Of a stretch of DNA of 29,272 nt, positions 6,480 through 16,000 are shown one piece after another. Under the pieces are notes generated by a model. The model saw only the letters and a list, made by a program, of their open reading frames with translations. It was not told the DNA's origin and made no database searches. Position numbers and translations under genes: made by a program. Source of the stretch: CAYQQR01 sp964420035 (GTDB lineage Bacteria; Bacteroidota; Bacteroidia; Bacteroidales; SM23-62); contig CAYQQR010000051.1 in assembly GCA_964420035.1 (NCBI GenBank), positions 1-29,272 on the forward strand, in the 5' to 3' direction. The stretch's first letter is position 1. Each line of letters opens with the position of its first letter.

Positions 6480-9149
6480 ATGCCCAGGAATTTGTTCAAA
6501 AGGATATTTTATATTTTTTCCATAGGCCTTACGCTTATGGTGTATTCTTCGTGTTCAACGGAAAAGAACACCCTGATCACCCGCGGCTATCACAACCTGA
6601 CTTCTCGTTATAACATCCTTTTCAACGGAAAAGAAAGTTTCAAAAAGGGTAAAAAGCGGGTGGCAGAGAATTATGATTACGATTACACGCGGATTCTGCC
6701 CATCTTTTTGTACGATGACGAGTCGATCGCGCAAAGTGTTGCCCCCGAGATGGACCGCACCATTTCAAAAAGCACCAAGGTGATCACCCTGCATTCCATT
6801 AAGGCAAAGCCGGAGTATAAGAACGGTCCGGCCACCCCCAGGCAAAAAGCTTTTTATGAGCTGAACGAGTACAACAAGTGGATGGATGAGAATTATCTCC
6901 TGATGGGTAAGGCCTATTTCTACAAGCATGAATTTTATCTGGCCCTGGAAACATTCAGATTCATCCTGAACGAATTTCCCAACAATCCGGTCCGGTTTGA
7001 AACCCTGGTCTGGATGGCCCGGGCCCGTATCGAGCTGGAGGAATACCGGGATGCCATGGATATCCTTGAGCTCCTGGACAGCATGGAAGATTTTCCCGAA
7101 AACCTTTATGGTGAGCTGGAGGCTACAAAAGCCAATTATTACCTGAAACAAGAACAGTATGAAAGAGCCATTCCCTGGTTGGAAAAGGCCCTGGAAAATG
7201 TAAGGAAAAAGCCCCGCGAGATAAGATATACCTACATCTTGGCGCAGCTGTACCAACGCACGGGTAATTTTGCCAGGGCCTCTGAAATGTATGAGAAGGT
7301 GACCAGGATGAATCCGCCTTATGAGTTTGCCTTCAATGCCAGGATCAACAGGGCCGGTGTATTTGTTACCGGAGCCGGAAACAGCAAGGAGATTACCAGA
7401 GAATTAAGGAAAATGCTGAAAGATGATAAAAACATCGATTACCAGGACCAGATATATTATGCACTTGGTAATGTCAAGCTCAGGGAGAATAAGGAGGATG
7501 AAGCCATTGAGATGTTTAAAAAATCAGTCCACAGCAGCATTAACAATGTCAAACAGAAAACAATTTCCTACCTGACCATTGCTGATATTTACTATGAGCG
7601 TACAGCCTATGAGCAGGCTGAATCCTATTATGACAGTGCCGTTATTGCCATGGACAACTCCTATCCCAACTATGAAGAAGTGTTGGCTAAATCCAGGAGC
7701 CTGACCACCCTGGTTCAGCATATCAATAAGGTGTCCCTGGAAGATTCGGTCCAGCTCCTGGCCATGCTGGATGAAAGTGATCTCTATGCCCGAATCGATG
7801 CCATCATAGAGGATGTCAGAAGGAAGGAACAGGAAGAGACGGAACGGGAGCGGGAAATGATGGAGGACCGGCAATATGACCGGATGATGATGAACGATCC
7901 CCGTAACCCCGCAAGCGGAAATACCGGGGGAACATGGTATTTTTACAATAACGCGGCCAAGAGCTTTGGTCAGCCTGAATTCAGGATGAAATGGGGAAAC
8001 CGGAAGCTGGAAGATAACTGGCGCCGGTCCAATAAATCTGCCGTTTCCTTTGAAGACCAGGAGGAAACAGTCCAGGTAGACAGTGCGGCAACGCAGGTGC
8101 AGACCAAGTTGCTGAGCAACAAGACCCGTGAATTTTACCTTCAGAATGTTCCCCTGACAGACAGCATGATGGCCCGGTCGCACGACCGGATAAAATATGC
8201 CCTCTATCACAGCGGTAACATTTACAAGGATGAGCTGAACGATAAAGAAAAAGCGATCGAGTCATTTACGGATTTGGTTGAAAGATATCCCGGGAGCGCG
8301 TACACCCTTTCTGCCTATTACAGTCTTTATGATCTGCATCGTTCAGAAAACCAACCTGCAATGGCAGAAAAATACAAGAACCTGCTGGTTAAACGCTATC
8401 CCAACTCCCAACCCGCGAAGATCCTGTCTGATCCGAATTACGTGGCCGAATATGAACGCATGGAGCAGCAGAAGAATGATTTTTATGAAGACACTTATTC
8501 AAAATACAGGGAAGGCCTTTATGCTCAGGTTATAGAGAATGCCGATCATGCATTGGATGAGTATGATGATCCGGACCTCATCCCCCGCTTCTATTATCTT
8601 AAGACCCTTGCGATAGGGAAGATCTATGATGAACGTTCCTTCCGGAACGAGCTGGATACGGTGCGCAGCCGTTATCCCGATCATGAGGTGGCCCGGCAGG
8701 CACAGCAAATCATTACCCTGCTGGATGAAGCCAGACCGGAACTGAAAGAGGAAGCCGACCTGCAGGAGGCCAAAACCATCTATGAACCTGTAGATACCGC
8801 AAGCACCCATGTTGTTTTACTGCAGGTCAATAAAAATGCCAATATCAATCAGCTCAAGTTCGATCTGATTAATTTCAACCTGGATTATTATCCTGACAGA
8901 AACTTTGAGATCGTTGAGGAAAATATAAAAGACGATCAAGTCTCACTAAGCATCCGTACCTTTGCTGACCTCAGGGAAAGTAAAGAATATTTACTGAACC
9001 TGCTGGAACAGGAGGAAATATTCACCAAGCAGGAAGGCTTGAACCAGCGGGGCATGCTTATTTCGACGGCCAACCTGGGAATACTGCTGGAAGAAAAGCT
9101 AATGGACCAGTACAAGGCTTTTTTCAATGAGAATTATGACGTAAATTGA
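6480..9149 (+). CDS. porW: T9SS lipoprotein PorW/SprE, TPR protein
   Basis: Lipoprotein needed for type IX secretion (PorW in Porphyromonas, SprE in Flavobacterium), thought to link periplasmic and outer-membrane parts of the machine. The frame is open from 6357, but the terminator lies in that upstream part. ATG 6480 gives 889 residues with a hydrophobic signal and lipobox MVYSSC ending at Cys25. ITRGYHNLTSRYNILFNG follows as in the family. TPR helices run about 135-420 and again about 575-650. A Glu/Arg/Met-rich coiled stretch covers about 443-480. WYFYNN and EDNWRRSNKS are family signatures. porX starts 16 bp downstream, so the two are probably cotranscribed. Confidence 0.9.
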   Translation: MPRNLFKRIFYIFSIGLTLMVYSSCSTEKNTLITRGYHNLTSRYNILFNGKESFKKGKKRVAENYDYDYTRILPIFLYDDESIAQSVAPEMDRTISKSTKVITLHSIKAKPEYKNGPATPRQKAFYELNEYNKWMDENYLLMGKAYFYKHEFYLALETFRFILNEFPNNPVRFETLVWMARARIELEEYRDAMDILELLDSMEDFPENLYGELEATKANYYLKQEQYERAIPWLEKALENVRKKPREIRYTYILAQLYQRTGNFARASEMYEKVTRMNPPYEFAFNARINRAGVFVTGAGNSKEITRELRKMLKDDKNIDYQDQIYYALGNVKLRENKEDEAIEMFKKSVHSSINNVKQKTISYLTIADIYYERTAYEQAESYYDSAVIAMDNSYPNYEEVLAKSRSLTTLVQHINKVSLEDSVQLLAMLDESDLYARIDAIIEDVRRKEQEETEREREMMEDRQYDRMMMNDPRNPASGNTGGTWYFYNNAAKSFGQPEFRMKWGNRKLEDNWRRSNKSAVSFEDQEETVQVDSAATQVQTKLLSNKTREFYLQNVPLTDSMMARSHDRIKYALYHSGNIYKDELNDKEKAIESFTDLVERYPGSAYTLSAYYSLYDLHRSENQPAMAEKYKNLLVKRYPNSQPAKILSDPNYVAEYERMEQQKNDFYEDTYSKYREGLYAQVIENADHALDEYDDPDLIPRFYYLKTLAIGKIYDERSFRNELDTVRSRYPDHEVARQAQQIITLLDEARPELKEEADLQEAKTIYEPVDTASTHVVLLQVNKNANINQLKFDLINFNLDYYPDRNFEIVEENIKDDQVSLSIRTFADLRESKEYLLNLLEQEEIFTKQEGLNQRGMLISTANLGILLEEKLMDQYKAFFNENYDVN

Positions 9150-9165
9150 ATGTCTTTTAGCGAAG

Positions 9166-10713
9166 ATGAGCACCATTAAAATTCTGTGGACCGACGATGA
9201 GATTGACCTGCTGCAACCGCATATCCTGTTCCTGAGGGACAAGGGCTATGACGTGTCTACGGCAAGCAACGGGGAGGATGCCATCCGGGCGGTCCTGGAG
9301 CAGAAATTCGACCTTATATTTCTGGATGAAAACATGCCCGGACTCAGTGGTCTGGAGACCCTCTCCCGTATCAAAGAAATGGACCCGACCATTCCGGTGG
9401 TGATGATCACCAAGAGTGAGGAGGAAAACATCATGGACGAGGCGATCGGGTCCAATATCAGCGACTATCTGATCAAGCCGGTAAAGCCGAACCAGATCCT
9501 TCTTTCCATCAAGAAGCATACGGATACCAAACGCCTGGTCAGGCAGAAGGCCACCATGGATTATCAATCCCAGTTTGCACAGCTGGGTTTGCAGATCAAC
9601 GAGGCGCATGATTTCAAAGACTGGGCCGATATATACAAGCGACTGACTTTTTGGGAACTTGAACTGGAACAGATAGAGGATGCCTCCCTGAAAGAGATCC
9701 TTCTGATGCAGAAGAATGAAGCCAATCACGGGTTCAGCAAATATGTACGGAACAATTACCTTGGATGGTTCAATGAAAAATCAATTGACAAACCCCTGCT
9801 TTCACCCAATGTTCTTCAACAGGAGATATTTCCACTGGTAGATAATAAAGAAAAGGTCTTCCTGGTTCTCATCGACAATCTTCGTTTTGATCAATGGAAG
9901 GTCATGTACAGGGTGATCAAGGATTATTTTTCCCCGGACCGGGAAAATCTTTATTGTTCTATCCTTCCGACAACAACACAGTATTCGAGAAATTCATTTT
10001 TTGCCGGACTTATGCCCATGGATATAGAGGAGCTGTATCCCTCTTTATGGAGGTACGATGAAGAGGAAGGCGGTAAAAATCTCCGTGAATCCGAACTTCT
10101 TGTCAAACAACTGCAGCGGCTGGGGAAGAATTACAAGTTCAAATACGAAAAGATAAGCAACCAAAGGGCAGGTAACAAACTGTTGGAGAGCATACCCGCC
10201 ATGCTGGAAAATGATCTGAATGTGCTGGTTTACAATTTTGTGGACATGCTGTCCCATGCCCGTACCGACATGGAAATGATTCGTGAGCTGGCCGGAAACG
10301 AAGCCGCTTACCGATCCCTGACGCTTTCCTGGTTTCAGCATTCCCATCTCCTGGACCTGGTCCGGGAGATCTCGGGTAAAGGAATCAAGCTGGTGATCAC
10401 CACCGATCACGGTTCCATCCAGGTAAACAATCCGGTTAAGGTGGTGGGCGACCGGATGACCACGGCCAATATCCGCTATAAACAGGGAAAGAACCTGAAT
10501 TATAAACGCCAGGAAGTTTATGAGGTCAAGCGTCCTGAATTGATCCGCCTTCCTAAATCACATTTAAGCTCCATTTATATTTTTGCCTACAACAACAATT
10601 TCATGGTTTATCCCAATAACTACAACCATTATGTAAACTATTACAGAAACACCTTTCAACATGGAGGAATTTCCATTGGAGAGATGCTGGTACCCCTGGT
10701 AATTCTTTCTTAG
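9166..10713 (+). CDS. porX: T9SS response regulator PorX (receiver + PglZ)
   Basis: Response regulator controlling type IX secretion genes; paired in Porphyromonas with histidine kinase PorY and sigma factor SigP. It has 515 residues. The receiver domain (about 4-118) has acidic residues D10 and D11, phospho-acceptor D54 in IFLDENMPG, T82 and K104, so it should be phosphorylatable. There is no DNA-binding domain. The C-terminal half (about 230-515) is a PglZ/alkaline-phosphatase-fold domain. Likely metal or catalytic residues are D237 (LIDNLRFD), T269-T271, D360 and H364 (NFVDMLSHART), and D414/H415 (TTDHGS). It lies 16 bp after porW. No PorY gene is in the window. Confidence 0.95.
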   Translation: MSTIKILWTDDEIDLLQPHILFLRDKGYDVSTASNGEDAIRAVLEQKFDLIFLDENMPGLSGLETLSRIKEMDPTIPVVMITKSEEENIMDEAIGSNISDYLIKPVKPNQILLSIKKHTDTKRLVRQKATMDYQSQFAQLGLQINEAHDFKDWADIYKRLTFWELELEQIEDASLKEILLMQKNEANHGFSKYVRNNYLGWFNEKSIDKPLLSPNVLQQEIFPLVDNKEKVFLVLIDNLRFDQWKVMYRVIKDYFSPDRENLYCSILPTTTQYSRNSFFAGLMPMDIEELYPSLWRYDEEEGGKNLRESELLVKQLQRLGKNYKFKYEKISNQRAGNKLLESIPAMLENDLNVLVYNFVDMLSHARTDMEMIRELAGNEAAYRSLTLSWFQHSHLLDLVREISGKGIKLVITTDHGSIQVNNPVKVVGDRMTTANIRYKQGKNLNYKRQEVYEVKRPELIRLPKSHLSSIYIFAYNNNFMVYPNNYNHYVNYYRNTFQHGGISIGEMLVPLVILS

Positions 10714-10717
10714 TTCC

Positions 10718-10725
10718 TATCTTTG
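10718..10725 (+). promoter_or_regulatory. Putative -7 box directly before tsaE
   Basis: TATCTTTG matches TAnnTTTG exactly and is separated from the tsaE ATG (10730) by only 4 nt. If used, transcription would start at or very near the ATG, giving a leaderless mRNA. No -33 TTG is evident within porX's 3' end. The mlaE start shows the same 4-nt geometry. Confidence 0.45.
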
Positions 10726-10729
10726 CCGC

Positions 10730-11155
10730 ATGCCGGAGATAAACATTCCTGAAGAAGTCAATCTGCCCAAAGCTGCCCGTGCCTTCCTGAAGCTCGCCGG
10801 CAATCACCGGTTATTTGCCATCTACGGGGAGATGGGAGCCGGAAAGACCAGCTTGATCAAAGCCATTTGCAAAGAACTGGGCGTACAGGATGCTGTCAGC
10901 AGTCCCACCTTTGCCCTGGTGTATGAATATCTCACCGCTGCCGGAGAGCCGGTCTATCATTTTGATTTCTACCGCCTGGATGATGTGCAGGAAGCCATGG
11001 ATATTGGTTTTGAGGAATACCTCTACAGCGAAGGATGGGTCTTCATCGAATGGCCTGAACCCGTGGAGGGGCATCTGCCCGAGGGCTGTGTACCCGTGCT
11101 TATAAGACGACATGAAGACGGAACACGAACCGTGGATATCAATTTACCTTCCTGA
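10730..11155 (+). CDS. tsaE: tRNA t6A37 modification ATPase TsaE
   Basis: ATPase subunit of the threonylcarbamoyladenosine (t6A37) tRNA-modification complex with TsaB, TsaC and TsaD; 141 residues, a usual length. Walker A GEMGAGKT is at 33-40. SSPTFALVYEY (about 58-68), HFDFYRL and the WPEPVEGHLP region are the standard family motifs. It lies 16 bp after porX with a probable promoter box in the gap, so it may be read both from the porX transcript and on its own. The porX-tsaE-ald order recurs in Bacteroidota as far as I recall. The 69-bp gap to ald contains a weak promoter candidate. Confidence 0.95.
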   Translation: MPEINIPEEVNLPKAARAFLKLAGNHRLFAIYGEMGAGKTSLIKAICKELGVQDAVSSPTFALVYEYLTAAGEPVYHFDFYRLDDVQEAMDIGFEEYLYSEGWVFIEWPEPVEGHLPEGCVPVLIRRHEDGTRTVDINLPS

Positions 11156-11165
11156 AGAAGATTTA

Positions 11166-11197
11166 TTTGACTGGCTGTCTGATTTGTAGTATTTTAG
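11166..11197 (+). promoter_or_regulatory. Weak promoter candidate upstream of ald
   Basis: TTTG (11166-11169), a 20-nt spacer and TATTTTAG (11190-11197) resemble the Bacteroidota -33/-7 pair with one mismatch in the -7 box. The ald ATG is 27 nt downstream of the box. Confidence 0.35.
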
Positions 11198-11224
11198 AAC
11201 ACTTAGTCAACAGCTCGCGTAAAG

Positions 11225-12448
11225 ATGACTGCACAGGATCAAAAATCCTCCGAATTCAACTTAAGTAAAAGTGGTCTGCTGCCCCAGGAGGAACTATTGG
11301 AGGTGGGAAAAAAGCATAAGACCTTTACCATTGGCATACCCAGCGAGGATCATAAATATGAAAGCAGGGTCCCCCTGACCCCCGAGGCTGTCGAATTGAT
11401 CGTCAACAACGGTCACGAGGTATTCATTGAAACCGGCGCCGGGAGATCAGCAGATTACAAGGACCATGACTATAGTGAATGCGGGGGCGGCATTGTTGAT
11501 CAGAAAGCACAGGTATTCAAATCCGACATCATTCTGAAGATGGCTCCGCTGACCGTTCAGGAGATCAAACTGCTCAAGGAACACCAGATGATCATTACCT
11601 CCCTTCATCTGAATGACCGGTCGGAAGAATACATAAGGAAACTGATGCAAAAGAAGGTTACGGCCGTATCTTTTGAGAACATCAAGGATGACAACAATTG
11701 TTTTCCCCTGGTCCGTTCCATGAGTTCCATAGCCGGCAATACGGCCATCCTGATCGCTGCCGAGTACCTGAGTAATCTCAGGGGGGGCAAGGGGGTCATG
11801 CTGGGCGGTATTCCCGGCATCACACCGGCAGAAGTGGTTATTCTGGGAGCCGGAACGGCAGCCCTGTATGCAGCCCGGGCAGCCATCGGGCTGGGGGCCT
11901 TTGTTAAGATATTCGACAGCTCTGTGCACAAACTTACCAGGCTCCAGCAAAACCTGGGACACCCGGTGTACACCTCGGTATACCATCCGCAGGTCTTTGA
12001 AAAGGCCCTGCGATCGGCCGACGTGCTTGTTGGTGCCGTACGGCTTATCGATAAGGGACCGCGCTACCTGGTTTCGGAAGAGATGGTCAGGAAAATGAAA
12101 AACGGCGCCATCATCATAGATATCAGCATCGACCAGGGGGGTTGTATAGAAACATCAGAACACAGAACACAACAGGACCCGGTATACACCAAACACGGGG
12201 TCGTTCACTATTGTGTCCCCAATATTCCTTCCCGGGTGGCCAAAACCGCCTCTATTGCAATAAGCAACGTACTGGCTCCCTTGTTGATCGACCTGGGTGA
12301 TATGGGTGGTCCCAAGAATTTCCTGAAAGCCGACAAGGGCGTTCGCAATGGGGTTTATATCTTTAACGGCATCCTGACCAGCGATTTCATCGGGCGCCAT
12401 TTCAATATTCCTTCCCGGGATATTAATTTGCTTATGGCTGCGTTCTAA
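11225..12448 (+). CDS. ald: Alanine dehydrogenase
   Basis: NAD-dependent enzyme interconverting L-alanine and pyruvate plus ammonium. It has 407 residues, somewhat longer than the roughly 370 of Bacillus Ald because of an N-terminal extension of about 35 residues, as in other Bacteroidota members. The AlaDh/PNT N-terminal domain starts at IGIPSEDHKYESRVPLTPE and contains GHEVFIETGAG. The NAD-binding fold has VILGAGTAALYAARAA (about 204-219). IIIDISIDQGGCIETSE and HYCVPNIPSRVAKTAS are signature segments. A transhydrogenase alpha subunit would carry C-terminal membrane helices, which are absent. The lipoprotein gene follows after 6 bp. Confidence 0.92.
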   Translation: MTAQDQKSSEFNLSKSGLLPQEELLEVGKKHKTFTIGIPSEDHKYESRVPLTPEAVELIVNNGHEVFIETGAGRSADYKDHDYSECGGGIVDQKAQVFKSDIILKMAPLTVQEIKLLKEHQMIITSLHLNDRSEEYIRKLMQKKVTAVSFENIKDDNNCFPLVRSMSSIAGNTAILIAAEYLSNLRGGKGVMLGGIPGITPAEVVILGAGTAALYAARAAIGLGAFVKIFDSSVHKLTRLQQNLGHPVYTSVYHPQVFEKALRSADVLVGAVRLIDKGPRYLVSEEMVRKMKNGAIIIDISIDQGGCIETSEHRTQQDPVYTKHGVVHYCVPNIPSRVAKTASIAISNVLAPLLIDLGDMGGPKNFLKADKGVRNGVYIFNGILTSDFIGRHFNIPSRDINLLMAAF

Positions 12449-12454
12449 TAAGGA

Positions 12455-13024
12455 ATGAATTTCAATAGGATGAATCGGAGAATTTTTTTTTTGCCACTTG
12501 TGGCGGTGATGGTTTTGCCGGGTTGTGAGAAAAATGAAGGCGAACCGAAAAATACCGGTACGGTGGTCGTCAGCTCGCAAAAATTTCTTTCGGAAACCTA
12601 TTATGTTTACGGATTCTCATTTGCCAGTGCCCAAACATACCAGTATCCCGGTCAGAATGCCGTGGACCTGGTGGCTGTGGAAAAGCAGAATCTTGATGGC
12701 AGCATCGCCGGGGTCTATTTTGAAAGTCCGGGCAACGACGATGCCTTCCTGCTCGGTGCCAGCTTTGCATCCGAAACAGAAGCAAAGGAATATTACGATA
12801 ATTATTTGACTGCCGAACCGGGCGAATACCTGGAACTTGCTTCCCCGTTGGAGGAGCACCAGGTATGGACCTACCAAAGTGCCGGCGATCGTTATGCCAA
12901 ATTCAGAATAATTAAGCTGGAGACCATACAACCCGTTGCCGGAGCTCCCTTTATTGAGGTTACGCTGGAGTATTTCTACCAACCGGACGGGAGCAGGAAC
13001 CTGTACAACCAGGATCAGAAATAG
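12455..13024 (+). CDS. Hypothetical lipoprotein
   Basis: I do not recognise this 189-residue protein. It has an N-terminal signal (RRIFFLPLVAVMVLPGC) with a lipobox ending at Cys24, then a charged EKNEGEPKN linker typical of exported lipoproteins. The rest is rich in aromatic and acidic residues with beta-like alternation and no known motif. The start could also be the ATG at 12470, which keeps the signal intact. It lies 6 bp after ald and is probably transcribed with it. Its last 10 bases overlap the 3' end of the minus-strand barrel gene. Confidence 0.75.
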   Translation: MNFNRMNRRIFFLPLVAVMVLPGCEKNEGEPKNTGTVVVSSQKFLSETYYVYGFSFASAQTYQYPGQNAVDLVAVEKQNLDGSIAGVYFESPGNDDAFLLGASFASETEAKEYYDNYLTAEPGEYLELASPLEEHQVWTYQSAGDRYAKFRIIKLETIQPVAGAPFIEVTLEYFYQPDGSRNLYNQDQK

Positions 13025-16000
13025 GCCCTGACCTGCATTCCCCCGGTGTGTATCACTTTTTTCTCTTCCGAAACCCGGCCGTCATAGGTGAGGTTGATCT
13101 CAATGCCGCTGCCCAGACTATGCTGTACCAGCAAACTCCAGGTGCCGTTGTACCCGGGTTCCAGTCCGCCCAGCATTTCATAAGCTACGGGAGTGTTGGG
13201 TTCGGCGTTGTAGAATAAATTGATCAGGTGTGCCTCCATGCGTATCTTGCCCCTGTTCGAAATACTGTACTGTCCTTCCAGACCGATGTTGTTTTCTGTG
13301 GCTTGCTCTTCCACCAGGGTGGACTCTTTCAGGTTTTTGCTTTTCTTAAAGCGGTAGGCAAGCTTAAGTTTAAGCCTGGTTCCCGGCTGGTATTCCAGTT
13401 CGATATCGTTCCGGGTATGGTTGATCTTGTAGTTCCGGTTCAGGAAGAATTCGGATTCCAGGGAGCTCAATCCTCTTTCCGCCTGGTTCATCAGCACCAG
13501 GTCCTCAAGGATATGGACCCTGAACCTAAGGGCATTGGACTGTAAGCCGCGGATCTCTGCACCATTGGCCAGAAGATTTTTGACCGTGGTGCTCAGATAA
13601 ATATGGTCTATTCCGAATCGACTGGAAGAGCGGTTGAAAGAGAAATTGTTCCTTACCGAGGAGGTGAAGCTGGTCAGGGAGGTATCCCCCAGGTTCAGAT
13701 ACAGGGGGTTCAGGTTTTTACCCAACTCTTCTTCCCGGTCGCTTCTCTCCATACGAAAGGCAAATCGATTTGAAAACCGGGAGATAAACTTAAGAATTCC
13801 TTCCCTGCTGCCCCATATCCGTGCAGGAGCAAGGGTTATCTGCTGACTGAAGCGTGTATTAAAGATCTTTTCGTACCGGGTTCCCGGCAGGAATATCCTG
13901 ATATAACCGGCCTGATCGGGAAAGCGGGCCAGTTCGAACTCATCCAGTTCCTTGATGCCGTTTTCATTGTAATCGGTCCAGCTATAAACTCCCTGTCCCC
14001 GTGCCACTTCAAGGTAAGAATACTCCTTTACCCGCTCCAATCCTGATCCGGCCTGGTAGAAAGCAGCCATGGTCAGGCTCCCCCTCAGGAAGCGATTGTT
14101 GTAGTTGATCTTACCGAGAAGATTGTTCTCCTCAGGCAGGTCGATCAGTGCCGTATCGTTGATCTCCAACAGTCTGTATGTTATGGACGATTGGATGCGC
14201 CCCAGTTTATCATGGCCCAGAAGGCTGCTGAGAGAAAAATTATGTGCCGTGGTGGCGGTCTTTAAGCCATAAACCCCGGGAGCCTGATCCTCGCGCAATT
14301 CATAACGCAGTTCAGAAAATGAACGGGCACTGTCGCCATGCCTCAGAAACAAGCCGTGCTGGTACCAGGCAAAACTGTTGCTCATAAGACTGTCGCGGCC
14401 TTCTGGTTTCCACCGGTTCAGTTCCCCTTCTTCCCGTATGCCTGCACTGAGTAATTTAAAATCACGGAGATACATCAGGTCATAGCGAAGAAAGAGGGTA
14501 TTGCGATTCAACTTATCCGTTTGCAGCAGGCTGGCGAACCAATGACCCTCATTCTTCGCTGTTTGCAGACGGCCCCGTGTGCTGTGCCGGCTGGCACTGT
14601 AGCCGCCCGGCCGGGACAGGAAGTCGAAGCTATAAATGCCCCGGGCTTTATCTGATGCCTCAAAACGGAGTCCTGCCCGGAGCATGTGTTCCTTCAGGGT
14701 GTCGGATGCTGTCTCCAGGTTCCAGTTCCGTTCAAATTCAACTTCCCGGTAGCGTTCCGGTGCCCGGAAATGATCATCGGTCCCTTCCCAGCCTGCAAAC
14801 AGGGAAAGTTTAAAAAGGGAAGTATCGGTGAAGGGCAATAGTTGTCCGGCCGATAGTTTCCATCCCATTCCCATGTTATCCTCACGGTCCCGGCTGGAAA
14901 AAGTGTTCAGGTCGCGGTTCGTCAGGGCCCATTCCATCCAAAGCGAGGTGCCGGATTGGAGCCGGTAGTCGGCACCCAGGGTCATCATCTGGTGTTTTTT
15001 AGGGGTAACCAGTCTTTTAACGGGAGCGTAACTCCCCTGGGGAATCCCGTCGACGGGGGCCACCCATTGGTACACCCGTCCGTTGGCAGCCGAGCGGATG
15101 GGCAGGTAATTGCCCCTGCCTTCACCGACAAAAGAAAAGCCCGGCTGGTAATGGGCATTCTTCGGATCGGTGGAAAATACATAGATATCTTCATAGAGGG
15201 TTCCACCCACCAGGGTGTCGGTAAGCGTATAGCGTACCTGGTCGTTCTCAAAACCCACCGAATCGCCGCTTTCGATAAGCGCTCCATCCAGGTTGTCGCC
15301 CAGCCCGGACAGGAACTCTTTTTCCTCGTCGCTCAAGCTCTGTTGGAGGGATTGGTTTTTGCTGTCCTGTTCCGAAAGAACATTCAGCCAGAAACGCCCC
15401 CTATCTGTTTTCAGCTGGTTGCCGGAATAGACCATGAAACGGGCATAGTTTTTTTCGGCATACTCGAATTCCACCACAATTCTTTTATCCTTGGTGATGG
15501 GCCGGTTGGGTGTGAACACCAGCTCGGCAGTGTTATAATCGATGGTATAATCATATTCGAGTCCGCGCCGCATCCTGACCCCGTCGATATAGACCTTTTC
15601 GGTGCCGGCAAGCACCACGATATACTGCTCGTTTTCACATCCCATTAAGCGGTAGGGTCCCTGATTGCCTTCAATGCCTGTAAAGGACATCCGGCAATAT
15701 TTCCCTTTGGAAATGGCCCCGCTGAATTTTGTTTTAAGTTCAGTGTTGTTGTTTTGTCCAAGTTGACTATGGGTTGTAAACCGGGCGCCCTGAAGCTTTT
15801 TATAGAACTGCATGAAATACCCCGGCTCCGGCTGGAGTTCAAAATCACCGGCTGTCAGTTCTGTGGTTTCATTATACACGCGTATATACACCTTGTCGAA
15901 CTCACGGATCTGCCGGGAGGTTCCCTCCGGCTGAACAGGGATGTTCCTGTCGGAAATGGCTGCATCAATATTGAGATCCTCGCTTAGGCGCCCTGTCAGC

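Noticed and set aside
7524..8210. A 228-codon open frame antisense to porW
   Set aside because: Shadow of the porW codons; no motif, and no start context.
14956..15648. A 230-codon plus-strand frame inside the barrel gene
   Set aside because: The minus-strand reading has a signal peptide and beta-barrel pattern over 1161 residues; this frame has neither.
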